In this document: positions 44,015 to 51,706 of the stretch, piece by piece
How the letters are laid out: each line of letters begins with the position of its first letter
Position numbering within the stretch: position 1 is the stretch's first letter
Assembly: GCA_036387415.1 (NCBI GenBank)
Contig: DASVTU010000037.1
Span: forward strand, 1 to 55,612
Reading direction: 5' to 3'
DNA from: DASVTU01 sp036387415
Lineage (GTDB): Bacteria; Acidobacteriota; Blastocatellia; Pyrinomonadales; Pyrinomonadaceae
Length of the DNA: 55,612 nt
The notes under the pieces: generated by a model
Told to the model about the DNA's origin: nothing
Database searches by the model: none
What the model saw: only the letters and a program-made list of their open reading frames with translations
Made by a program: the position numbers and the translations under genes

Positions 44015-45616
44015 ATGCTTTGTCTTCTGCCCACTACTTTTCGCTTTCGCAAACATCACAGGCTATTAACCTTACTGTTGACAACGGCGACAGTCGTCGT
44101 CTCAGTCATGGCTTCGCCTCCGAGTTACTCATTCGTCTATCAGAATCAAGACCGTAGTTCGTTAGCCATCAAGATTGAGGGTGGGGAAACGAAAATCGTC
44201 TACGCGGAGAGCCACGCGTTGGTCATCGGGGTGAGCCGCTACAACGAGAGTTCAGGGTGGCGTCCATTGCCAGGCGTGTTGGAGGATGTCAAGGCGGTGC
44301 AGTCGGCGCTTGAGGAGCAAAGCTTCAAGGTGGAGACGCTGATTGACCCGACGCATGACGCTCTCGACGCTAAAATCGAAGCGTTTATCGCCGAACACGG
44401 CAACGACGAGAAGGTCAACAACCGTCTCCTCATCTACTTCGCGGGACATGGGGCGACGGTCAAAACCGCCGATAACAAACGCATTCTGGGCTACATCGTG
44501 CCCGTCGATGCGCCGTCGCAGGCCATGAAAACGGCCTTCAAGTTGAAGGCCATCGACATGGTACGAATGGAAGAATATGCGTCCAAGATTGAGTCGAAGC
44601 ATGCCATGTTCGTCTTCGATAGTTGCTTCTCAGGCTCTTTGTTCAGGTCGATGGAAGCCTCGACGCAGACCAGCATCGACCGCAATACGCAGGAACCCGT
44701 TCGGCAGTTCATTACTGCGGGGAGCGACACACAGAGCGTGCCTGACCGCAGCATCTTTCGCAGTCTCTTCATCAGAGCACTGAGAGGTGAGGCCGACTTG
44801 AACAAAGACCGTTATGTGACGGGAACCGAACTGGGACTGTTTCTACAATATCGCGTGCACCTCATCACGAAGGGCAAGCAGACGCCCATCTTCGGCACGA
44901 TGCGCGCGGGCGAACTCGACAAAGGGGACCTCGTTTTTCAGCCGCGCGCAGCGGACGTGGCGACCAACATCATCAGCGTCGCCGACCTGCTCAAAGAACT
45001 CAAGGAGATTGACCCCGACAAGCACAACGCAATGGACAGGAGGGAATTGAGCTACTGGCTCTCCATCACCAACAGCAAAGACCCTGCGGTCTTCGGCGAA
45101 TACTTGGAGAGGTATCCCACAGGGACGTTTGCCGAGGTCGCGCGGAAAAAATTACAGAAGCTACAGCCCCATCCCGCCTCCGAACCGAGCGGCTCGCGTA
45201 GTGCGAGCGGTGGCTTCGATGGACGCAACGGTGAATGGTATTTCGCGCCCGTCTCGTTCCGTGTACAGAATAAGGCTCCTGCACAATCCGCGACGCCCGC
45301 GCCTCCCGCTTCGGGCGACTTAGCCGTCAAACCCGACCCGCAACATAGTTGGTTCGTCATTCTTGGCTCTTTCGCCTTAGACCAGCAGGACAGAGCGAAC
45401 GCGCTGCTCGTCAAGCATCAGGCGCAAGGCTACGACGCACAACTCATCAACACCAACTGGGGACCTTTTCCGAATTTCGCGAGAGGCTTGTGGGTCGTCG
45501 TCATCGGGCCGAGCACGCAGAGAGAGGCGCGGAAACTGGCGCGTGAGATTCAGTCCACCAACCTCTATCGTTCCAGGAAAGAACAACCCTACTTCAAGCA
45601 GGCCGTCCGATTTTGA
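44015..45616 (+). CDS. Caspase-like (peptidase C14) protein with SPOR domain
   Basis: The 533-residue protein has an N-terminal hydrophobic segment (about 16-34) that would export or anchor it. A caspase-fold domain follows (about 65-310), starting SHALVIGVSRYNES. His145 (YFAGHGA) and Cys204 (FDSCFSG) form an intact catalytic dyad. After a Pro/Ser/Gly-rich linker there is a C-terminal SPOR-type domain (about 450-530, starting SWFVILGSFALDQQDRAN), a fold that binds denuded peptidoglycan. The start has AAGGAG at six to seven bases. It overlaps the amidase gene by four bases. A wall-bound caspase coupled to an amidase points to envelope remodelling or programmed lysis; which one cannot be told. 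Confidence 0.88.
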   Translation: MLCLLPTTFRFRKHHRLLTLLLTTATVVVSVMASPPSYSFVYQNQDRSSLAIKIEGGETKIVYAESHALVIGVSRYNESSGWRPLPGVLEDVKAVQSALEEQSFKVETLIDPTHDALDAKIEAFIAEHGNDEKVNNRLLIYFAGHGATVKTADNKRILGYIVPVDAPSQAMKTAFKLKAIDMVRMEEYASKIESKHAMFVFDSCFSGSLFRSMEASTQTSIDRNTQEPVRQFITAGSDTQSVPDRSIFRSLFIRALRGEADLNKDRYVTGTELGLFLQYRVHLITKGKQTPIFGTMRAGELDKGDLVFQPRAADVATNIISVADLLKELKEIDPDKHNAMDRRELSYWLSITNSKDPAVFGEYLERYPTGTFAEVARKKLQKLQPHPASEPSGSRSASGGFDGRNGEWYFAPVSFRVQNKAPAQSATPAPPASGDLAVKPDPQHSWFVILGSFALDQQDRANALLVKHQAQGYDAQLINTNWGPFPNFARGLWVVVIGPSTQREARKLAREIQSTNLYRSRKEQPYFKQAVRF

Positions 45617-46335
45617 GCGCCACGCTTATCACACGCATTCGCACACTCGCGTTCGCGCTCATCCTCTGCGCCTGCGGTCGAAGCGTGCCCGTGCACAACT
45701 CCGGTGCGGCGGCGTCGCCGTCGCAGCAGTCAGGACAAGTTGAAGCAGCGACCGTGACGACGCCGGATGTCGTGCCCGTCGAAAGTCCTTCGCCGACGCC
45801 CGTGCCGAAGCCCGACATACTCTCGCGGCAGGATTGGAACGCACACCCTCCCATCGGTGAAATGAAGCGACACACGCTCGCACACATCACCATCCATCAC
45901 ACCGCGTCGCCGCAGAGCAGCCGACGTACCATCGTCGCTAAGATGCAAGCCCTCCAAAAGTTCTCTCAGAGCGCACACCGCGTCGCTGCGCGAGCGCCGC
46001 TCAAACCCGCCTGGCCTGATGTGCCTTACCATTTTTACGTCGCCGTGGACGGCCAAATCGCCGAAGGGAGAAGCCTCGATTACGCAGGCGACACCAACAC
46101 CGACTACGACCCCACGGGACACGCCCTCGTCGTCCTCGAAGGCAACTTTGAGAACGAGCAACCGTCCGCCCAACAACTCCGCTCGCTCTATGAACTCACG
46201 CTCTGGCTCGCACGCGAACGGCGCATCGCCGCCGTCGAGATAAAGGGACACAAAGAGAAGGCCGCAACTCTCTGTCCCGGTCGGAACCTGCAAAAGCTGC
46301 TCCCGGAACTTCGCAACTACGTCCAATCTCGCTGA
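45613..46335 (+). CDS. N-acetylmuramoyl-L-alanine amidase (amidase_2/PGRP fold), lipoprotein-like
   Basis: The 240-residue protein begins at a TTG that overlaps the previous stop (TTGA), so translation is coupled. The N terminus has FALILCACG, a lipobox-like signal that would make it a lipoprotein, then a Pro/Ser-rich linker. The amidase domain starts DILSRQDWNAHPP and has zinc ligands in ITIHHT, GHKE and TLCPG, plus the conserved tyrosine in PYHFYVAVDGQIAEGR. These are the usual zinc site and catalytic residues, so activity is expected: cleavage between MurNAc and L-Ala in peptidoglycan. Coupling to the caspase-SPOR gene suggests the protease regulates or accompanies it. Confidence 0.88.
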   Translation: MSATLITRIRTLAFALILCACGRSVPVHNSGAAASPSQQSGQVEAATVTTPDVVPVESPSPTPVPKPDILSRQDWNAHPPIGEMKRHTLAHITIHHTASPQSSRRTIVAKMQALQKFSQSAHRVAARAPLKPAWPDVPYHFYVAVDGQIAEGRSLDYAGDTNTDYDPTGHALVVLEGNFENEQPSAQQLRSLYELTLWLARERRIAAVEIKGHKEKAATLCPGRNLQKLLPELRNYVQSR

Positions 46336-46547
46336 CGCGCACACCGCATTTAACGGATTCGGCGCGCGGCTGCTCTGCGCTACAAAATCAACTGAGCGGA
46401 TTTTATCGAACGTCGGCGCGGACAATTCCTTTGATGTTCTCCGGCATCATGGCTACGAATCGGACGGCGGAGTCGCACGTCGAGCGCCGCCTGTAATGTG
46501 TGTGAATATTGTGCTGCGGAGGGATTTTTGTAAAACTATCACACGTG

Positions 46548-46913
46548 ATGACTAGAAGCATTAGCGAAATCGTCGGCGAGGCTGTGGGCGCGAACGATGC
46601 GAGGGTCACGATTTATCGTGCGTTGCGACAGCTTCTCTGCGCTCGTTGCGGGGCGGCGATTATGGAAGGAATGCTGTTTACACGTCGCGCGTCTCAAGGA
46701 GAGGGTTTGCGTATCTTTCCGCAGTGCCGCGAGTGTGCGCCTTTTGTTCTGAGTGCTGAGAAGGGAAGGGAATCGGCGTTGCTTCAGACGCTTCTTTCGA
46801 CGCCTGTCGAGCCGCCCGTCGAAGCATCCGTCCTTCGTCCGACGGAGGTCGCCGAAGCCGTCGAGAAGCGTCTCGGCCCCGCGCTTCGACGCACGCGTCG
46901 CGTTCGTTCATAA
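46548..46913 (+). CDS. Hypothetical protein with a probable zinc ribbon
   Basis: From ATG 46548 the protein has 121 residues; an upstream in-frame start at 46509 is possible and neither has a good ribosome site. The centre contains LCARCGAAIMEGMLF followed 20 residues on by PQCRECAPF: two CxxC pairs that would bind one zinc ion. The C-terminal half is helical and basic (VEKRLGPALRRTRRVRS). It may be a small DNA- or RNA-binding regulator. I do not recognise a family. It stands alone between the amidase and the glycosylase genes on the same strand. Confidence 0.55.
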   Translation: MTRSISEIVGEAVGANDARVTIYRALRQLLCARCGAAIMEGMLFTRRASQGEGLRIFPQCRECAPFVLSAEKGRESALLQTLLSTPVEPPVEASVLRPTEVAEAVEKRLGPALRRTRRVRS

Positions 46914-47012
46914 AGTCAACGAGTTTGTGCTGAGGCTCGTTTGAACGCTTCGGGAGCCGCACGTTGAAGCGAACTCGCGCCGGAACAGTTAACCAAATGT
47001 CATCTGTTTTGT

Positions 47013-48218
47013 ATGAATGTTTCTCCGCCCGTCATATCCGCCGCATCCGCCCGCCTGTTGTTGATGGGCGCGCAGGAACTATTGACGAATCCGAGTCGCC
47101 CCGTTAGTCGCGTTCAACTCCAAAAGAGCATTGAACAGATGGGTTTCGTGCAACTCGATTCCATCAACGTCGTAGAACGCGCGCATCACCTGACGCTCGC
47201 CACACGCTTCGACGATTACCGTCACGCACAACTTTCTCATCTACTGGAAAACGAGCGGAGTCTCTTTGAACATTGGACGCACGATGCCTCTGCGATTCCG
47301 ACGAAGTGGTTCGCACACTGGAAGCCGCGCTTCGCGCGTGAGCGCAAGCGCATCGGTTTGCACGTCTGGTGGCAGAAACGAATCGGCGACCATCCGCAGC
47401 GAGTCGTCGCGCACGTCCGCGAACGCATCACGCGTGAAGGCGCGTTGCGCTCCCAAGACTTCGAGCACGACCGACGTGGCGCAGCATCTGCCTGGTGGGG
47501 CTGGAAGCCACAGAAGGCGGCGCTTGAGTTTCTCTGGTGGACGGGCGAGTTGATGGTCACGCGCCGTGTGAATTTTCAGAAAGTCTACGACCTGACGGAG
47601 CGTGTCCTGCCTGAGTGTCACGAATGTCTTCAACCTGATGAAGACGAACATGTCGAGTGGGCTTGCCGGACGGCGTTGGAGCGTCTGGGCGTCGCCACCG
47701 CGAAGGAGATAGCCGACTTCTGGAAATCCATCTCGCCCGCGCAGGCGAAAACGTGGTGCGTCGCGGCAGCCGCGGAGGGTCGCATTACGCCCGTGCTCGT
47801 CGAATCGGTTGACGGAGCAAAACCCTTAGCGGCTTACGCGGTCAACGATTGGAAACAGCGACTCGCACGCCTCCCTGAGCCGCCGGAGCAGATGCGTCTG
47901 CTGTGCCCGTTCGACCCTGTGTTGCGCGACCGTGCGCGTGTCAGGCGATTGTTCGGGTTCGATTATCGCTTCGAGGCGTTTGTGCCGGAAGCGAAACGGC
48001 AATACGGCTACTACGTACTGCCCATCCTTGAAGGCGACCGCCTTGTCGGACGCGTAGACCCCAAATTCCAACGTGCTCACGGCGAACTCGTCGTACGTCG
48101 TGTGTTCTGGGAGCCGCACGTCCGCGTGACCAAAGCGCGCGGCAAGAAACTCGAAACAGCCGTCATGCGTCTAGCCCGCTCGATAGGCGCGGACAAAGTG
48201 CAGTTGCCCACGCCATAG
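47013..48218 (+). CDS. YcaQ/AlkZ-family DNA glycosylase
   Basis: The 401-residue protein matches the YcaQ (crosslink repair glycosylase) family in length and layout. The key catalytic motif Q-x-D is present as Gln47-Leu-Asp49 in FVQLDSINVVERAHH. Later family segments include ELMVTRRVNFQKVYDLTERVLP and a C-terminal part with LRLLCPFDPVLRDRARVRRLFGF-type sequence, ending GRVDPKFQR. Members remove alkylated or crosslinked bases; AlkZ protects a Streptomyces producer from azinomycin. Its presence on a plasmid suggests protection against a DNA-alkylating compound, although chromosomal copies are also widespread. No neighbouring gene explains it. Confidence 0.88.
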   Translation: MNVSPPVISAASARLLLMGAQELLTNPSRPVSRVQLQKSIEQMGFVQLDSINVVERAHHLTLATRFDDYRHAQLSHLLENERSLFEHWTHDASAIPTKWFAHWKPRFARERKRIGLHVWWQKRIGDHPQRVVAHVRERITREGALRSQDFEHDRRGAASAWWGWKPQKAALEFLWWTGELMVTRRVNFQKVYDLTERVLPECHECLQPDEDEHVEWACRTALERLGVATAKEIADFWKSISPAQAKTWCVAAAAEGRITPVLVESVDGAKPLAAYAVNDWKQRLARLPEPPEQMRLLCPFDPVLRDRARVRRLFGFDYRFEAFVPEAKRQYGYYVLPILEGDRLVGRVDPKFQRAHGELVVRRVFWEPHVRVTKARGKKLETAVMRLARSIGADKVQLPTP

Positions 48219-48329
48219 GCGCAAGTCGTTATTCATTTCCATCATCTTCTTTAGGCGGGAAACTTTCCGGCGCAACCGCCGATAATTAATGTACCCTAAT
48301 TTGTCATCTACGGACGCGAGGTGAAGAAA

Positions 48330-50822
48330 ATGGCGGTCACTAGAGCAGACATCGTGGGCGGAGACACGACGGCGGCGGCGAAACTCGACGCCGCGCGCGT
48401 CGAGCGAGCCAACGAACAAGGCGATGCGACAATTGGAAGCGACACGCTTGCCAGCAACAATTCATCCGACGCGGCGGCGCGACGCGGCGCACAACAGTTC
48501 GACGGCGCGTTGACCGCTTACAGATTGCAGACGCTATTCGCCACGCAGGATGCCCCGTCAGTCGTCGCCGTGCAAAACACGCAGACGCAAGAACCCACGC
48601 TCGCATTCAAAGTCAAAGTCCCCGCTTCAGGCGACGCACGCGAGTTGCGCGACACGCTCCTGCGCGACTATTTCAACTTCACCGACGCCGACATCGCAGA
48701 GTTTGATCGTCAGACTGTGGGCAGGGGACTCTGGATTAACGATTCGCGCTATCCCGAACGTTGGGCAACCGCCGATGAGGTCAAATCCTGGAAGACCGAA
48801 GACGGGCAAACCACTATCACGATGCGCGAAGGGCTGGTGCGCGACATCCGTGCCTTCCGCGAACGACGCGTCGAGAATGCGCCGCTCCCGAACGGCAACG
48901 AACCGCCCGCGACCTTTAACGCCGCCGACGGCAAGCCTCAGATTCCCGAAAACCTACGCCACGCCGGACGCATCGACGCCGCCGCCTCGCCCGAAGAAGC
49001 CGCCGCCTTCATCACCGAGCGGCTGCCCTTCGGCATGTCCTACGACCTCCGCGCCGCGCAAGCGCAGTTCTTCACGCAGGCGCTCCGCGACCATGCCGAC
49101 GACCCTCGTTGGGTACAAAACTTTCTCCGTTCGCTCGGCACCGAAAAGAGCGCGGAGCTAATCGAAGGTGCGGTCGAACCCGGCACCTATCGTAACTTCA
49201 CAGACAAGCAGGTGACAGAATACGTCGGCACAGTACGCGACGCGCTCGCACGGCTCGTCAACGCGGGGATGCTGAACCGCGCCGACATGGACAAACTCGT
49301 CGGCCAGTGGTCGGAGGGCGGCAACCTCAACCCGTGGCTCGCGTCGGAACTCTTCGCCAAAGCGTCGAGCGAAAACGTCAAGAATCTTTTCGCGCAATCG
49401 GCCATCACACGCGCGTTACAAACAGACGGGCGCAACGCGAACGACCTCTCAGCCGCCGCCACGCACGTCCTCGTCACAACCTCGCCGCAGAATCAGGCGC
49501 GTCAACTCACGCCGCTCATCAACTCCGGCAACTTTGACCGCCTTATGCTTCAAGCCAAAGCAGGCGAGAAGGAGATGCCGCAACTGTCGAGCCTCGTCAG
49601 CAACTCGCGCGCGTTTGGCGGGCGGCCTGAGTTTGAACAAATCGGACGCTCGACCGAACTACTCGAAAGCCTCCGACGCCACTTTGACGCCAATCCAGAC
49701 GCCCGCCCGCTCGCTCTCCTGACCGACAGGGAACTCGCCGACGAGTACCGCCGCACGCTCGTTGACCGTTCGGTGCCGCTCGCACGCGTTGACCGGATTG
49801 AGGATGAAATCGAACGACGCGCGACGTTGCCGTCGGGCGTCGGCGCATCAGCGCTGCTCGGTCTGCCGCGCGAACCGGGCGCGGGTACGCCCTACTCACC
49901 CGCCAACACCAACGTCACGCCCGAAGTGGCCGCGCGTATCCTCGAAAACGTCTCGAAGGGCGAGCCGCCGTTCAAGCCCGAACTCGGTAAAGGCGGCGTG
50001 TCGTGGTTCGTCTCCGAAGGCACTCCGTATGTCGGCGTCAACGATGCCAAGAACGTTCAGGTGCCAGTCGAAGTCGGTGATGCTTCAAACATGGTGCGTT
50101 TCGGCGAGCGCGAACTGGTCGAGATTTACAATCAGGAGTTCCCGGACGCGCAGCGACTCGCCGAGGAGCAATACAGACAGAGGCGTGGGCTGCGACTCAA
50201 CGAGCCGATTACATCGCGCAAGGGTCTGAACGCCATCAACTACAACGCGGAGAACATCGCACAGAGTCGGATGTGGGATAAGGTCGCCGAGCGCGTCCGC
50301 AATTCGGAGAGCGGCATCGGCAAAGTCGAACTCCGTAACAGTCGTTTCTCGCGTCAGGGCAATGGCGAGTTCACGGTCGTACGCGATGCCGCGAGCATCC
50401 GCGTACGCGGCGGCATCCCGCAACTGCTTGAGACCTTGCGCGTGCAGGGCGTGCAGGCCGAACCCGTCGTGGTCGAAGCCGCCGAAGCACTGGCGAAGCA
50501 GCAGAAATGGGCGGGGCACGTGCGCGGCGTCTTTCGCGTCGGCGGACGCGTGCTCATCGTCGTCGGTCTCGCCAACGATGCCTACAAGATTTACACGGCG
50601 AAGGACAAGGTTAAAGCCGTGGTCGAATCGGCGGGCGGTTGGGCGGGCGCGACGGCGGGCGCCGGAGCCTTCGCCACATGGTTCGCACCCGCAGACGCGG
50701 CGGGGCCGTGGGCTTGGGCGGCGCACGGCGTCGGCACGCTCATCGCGGGCGGCATCGGCTACTGGGTTGGCTCTGAAACCACACGCACCATTTACGAACT
50801 CGTCGTTGATGAACAGCCATAA
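48330..50822 (+). CDS. Large toxin-like protein with glycine-zipper C terminus
   Basis: From ATG 48330 (GAGG upstream; a GTG at 48321 is also in frame) the product has 830 residues. There is no signal peptide. The N-terminal 70 residues are low-complexity polar. A helical middle (about 235-400) with FLRSLGTEKSAELIEGAV, then NAGMLNRADMDKLVGQWSEG resembles the helical body of large bacterial polymorphic-toxin-like proteins. The C terminus ends with GRVLIVVGLANDAYKIYTAKDK and a Gly/Ala-rich pair of hydrophobic helices (about 770-815). That tail is typical of membrane-active or pore-forming toxins. A small acidic gene follows after 90 bases, as an immunity gene would. No export system is seen on the plasmid. 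Confidence 0.5.
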   Translation: MAVTRADIVGGDTTAAAKLDAARVERANEQGDATIGSDTLASNNSSDAAARRGAQQFDGALTAYRLQTLFATQDAPSVVAVQNTQTQEPTLAFKVKVPASGDARELRDTLLRDYFNFTDADIAEFDRQTVGRGLWINDSRYPERWATADEVKSWKTEDGQTTITMREGLVRDIRAFRERRVENAPLPNGNEPPATFNAADGKPQIPENLRHAGRIDAAASPEEAAAFITERLPFGMSYDLRAAQAQFFTQALRDHADDPRWVQNFLRSLGTEKSAELIEGAVEPGTYRNFTDKQVTEYVGTVRDALARLVNAGMLNRADMDKLVGQWSEGGNLNPWLASELFAKASSENVKNLFAQSAITRALQTDGRNANDLSAAATHVLVTTSPQNQARQLTPLINSGNFDRLMLQAKAGEKEMPQLSSLVSNSRAFGGRPEFEQIGRSTELLESLRRHFDANPDARPLALLTDRELADEYRRTLVDRSVPLARVDRIEDEIERRATLPSGVGASALLGLPREPGAGTPYSPANTNVTPEVAARILENVSKGEPPFKPELGKGGVSWFVSEGTPYVGVNDAKNVQVPVEVGDASNMVRFGERELVEIYNQEFPDAQRLAEEQYRQRRGLRLNEPITSRKGLNAINYNAENIAQSRMWDKVAERVRNSESGIGKVELRNSRFSRQGNGEFTVVRDAASIRVRGGIPQLLETLRVQGVQAEPVVVEAAEALAKQQKWAGHVRGVFRVGGRVLIVVGLANDAYKIYTAKDKVKAVVESAGGWAGATAGAGAFATWFAPADAAGPWAWAAHGVGTLIAGGIGYWVGSETTRTIYELVVDEQP

Positions 50823-50912
50823 AAGCAGCGACGATGAACAGACGTAGAAGCGGCGGCGACTACCAGAGCAGAGAGAAAAACTGACGCGCGACGAAAACCG
50901 AAAGGCACCACG

Positions 50913-51314
50913 TTGGAACGCAAACCGCCAACCGAACTCGAAGAATACCGCGAGCGATTTCGACACGCGCCGTCCGGCACATGGCAGACGGCGCAAGGCA
51001 CCTTCGACGCCGTTGCAAGCGACACCATCTCGTTTCTCCCAGACCACACCGGCGTCATCGAACACCGCAGCAGTTTCTCAGGCGCAACCACCGTTCGCTT
51101 CCAATGGCGCGAGAAGGCCGAACGCACCATCGAAATTCGCTATCTCGACCATGACGACGACACCGACGCTGACGACGAACCCTGGGACGAGATTCGCTAC
51201 GACTTCAAACCACTCAACACAGACACCCCAAGCCGCGCCATCGTCCTACACGAACTCGACCAAGAAGGCTTCTGGAATCTCAACGCGCCCCTCCGCCTCA
51301 TCTCGCCCGAATAA
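50913..51314 (+). CDS. Small acidic protein downstream of the toxin-like gene, possible immunity protein
   Basis: The 133-residue protein starts at a TTG with AAAGG about seven bases upstream. It is acidic and beta-rich, with TISFLPDHTGVIEHRSSFSG, an aspartate run (YLDHDDDTDADDEPW) and a final VLHELDQEGFWNLNAPLRLI. No signal peptide or membrane helix is present. I do not recognise it. Its position 90 bases after the large toxin-like gene, its small size and its charge fit an immunity or chaperone protein. It could equally be an unrelated hypothetical protein. Confidence 0.5.
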   Translation: MERKPPTELEEYRERFRHAPSGTWQTAQGTFDAVASDTISFLPDHTGVIEHRSSFSGATTVRFQWREKAERTIEIRYLDHDDDTDADDEPWDEIRYDFKPLNTDTPSRAIVLHELDQEGFWNLNAPLRLISPE

Positions 51315-51419
51315 ACTCACATGCCGCCCGCCACCATCTCGACCGACACAAACCAAAGCACCAACGCGCCAAACAAAAACCGTCGCGACAGACACCCTCC
51401 GACAACGCCGAACCACCTT

Positions 51420-51476
51420 GAGTCCGATAACCTTTCGTGCAAAATCCCCGATGAAATTACAGGGATTATCGGACTC
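51420..51476. promoter_or_regulatory. Inverted repeat ahead of the hydrolase gene
   Basis: An 11-bp perfect inverted repeat (GAGTCCGATAA at 51420-51430, TTATCGGACTC at 51466-51476) encloses 35 bases containing a second small repeat (AATCCC/GGGATT). It lies in the 392-base gap before the hydrolase gene and may be an operator or a leader structure. I see no gene in 51315-51706. Confidence 0.45.
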
Positions 51477-51706
51477 GCAACTAATCGCACGTGTGCTGAC
51501 GTATAGAAGAATTGAGAACGTTCTATTTCTCGTCGGCAAGTGTTACCCTTGCCACATTATTCTCTTTCGTTATCGTTCAACACAAATTTCGGCGCGGGTG
51601 CGGGCAACGGCGGCGAGGCAAATTTTCATCCGCCGACGATTGAAGATAGCCCTTGTGCCGACGGCGACGCGAAAAGCGTCTACCAATATCAACGGAGGGA
51701 CAGCGC

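Noticed and set aside
51480..51530. AGAACGTTCT palindrome as a LexA box
   Set aside because: The spacing of the half-sites does not fit known LexA boxes.
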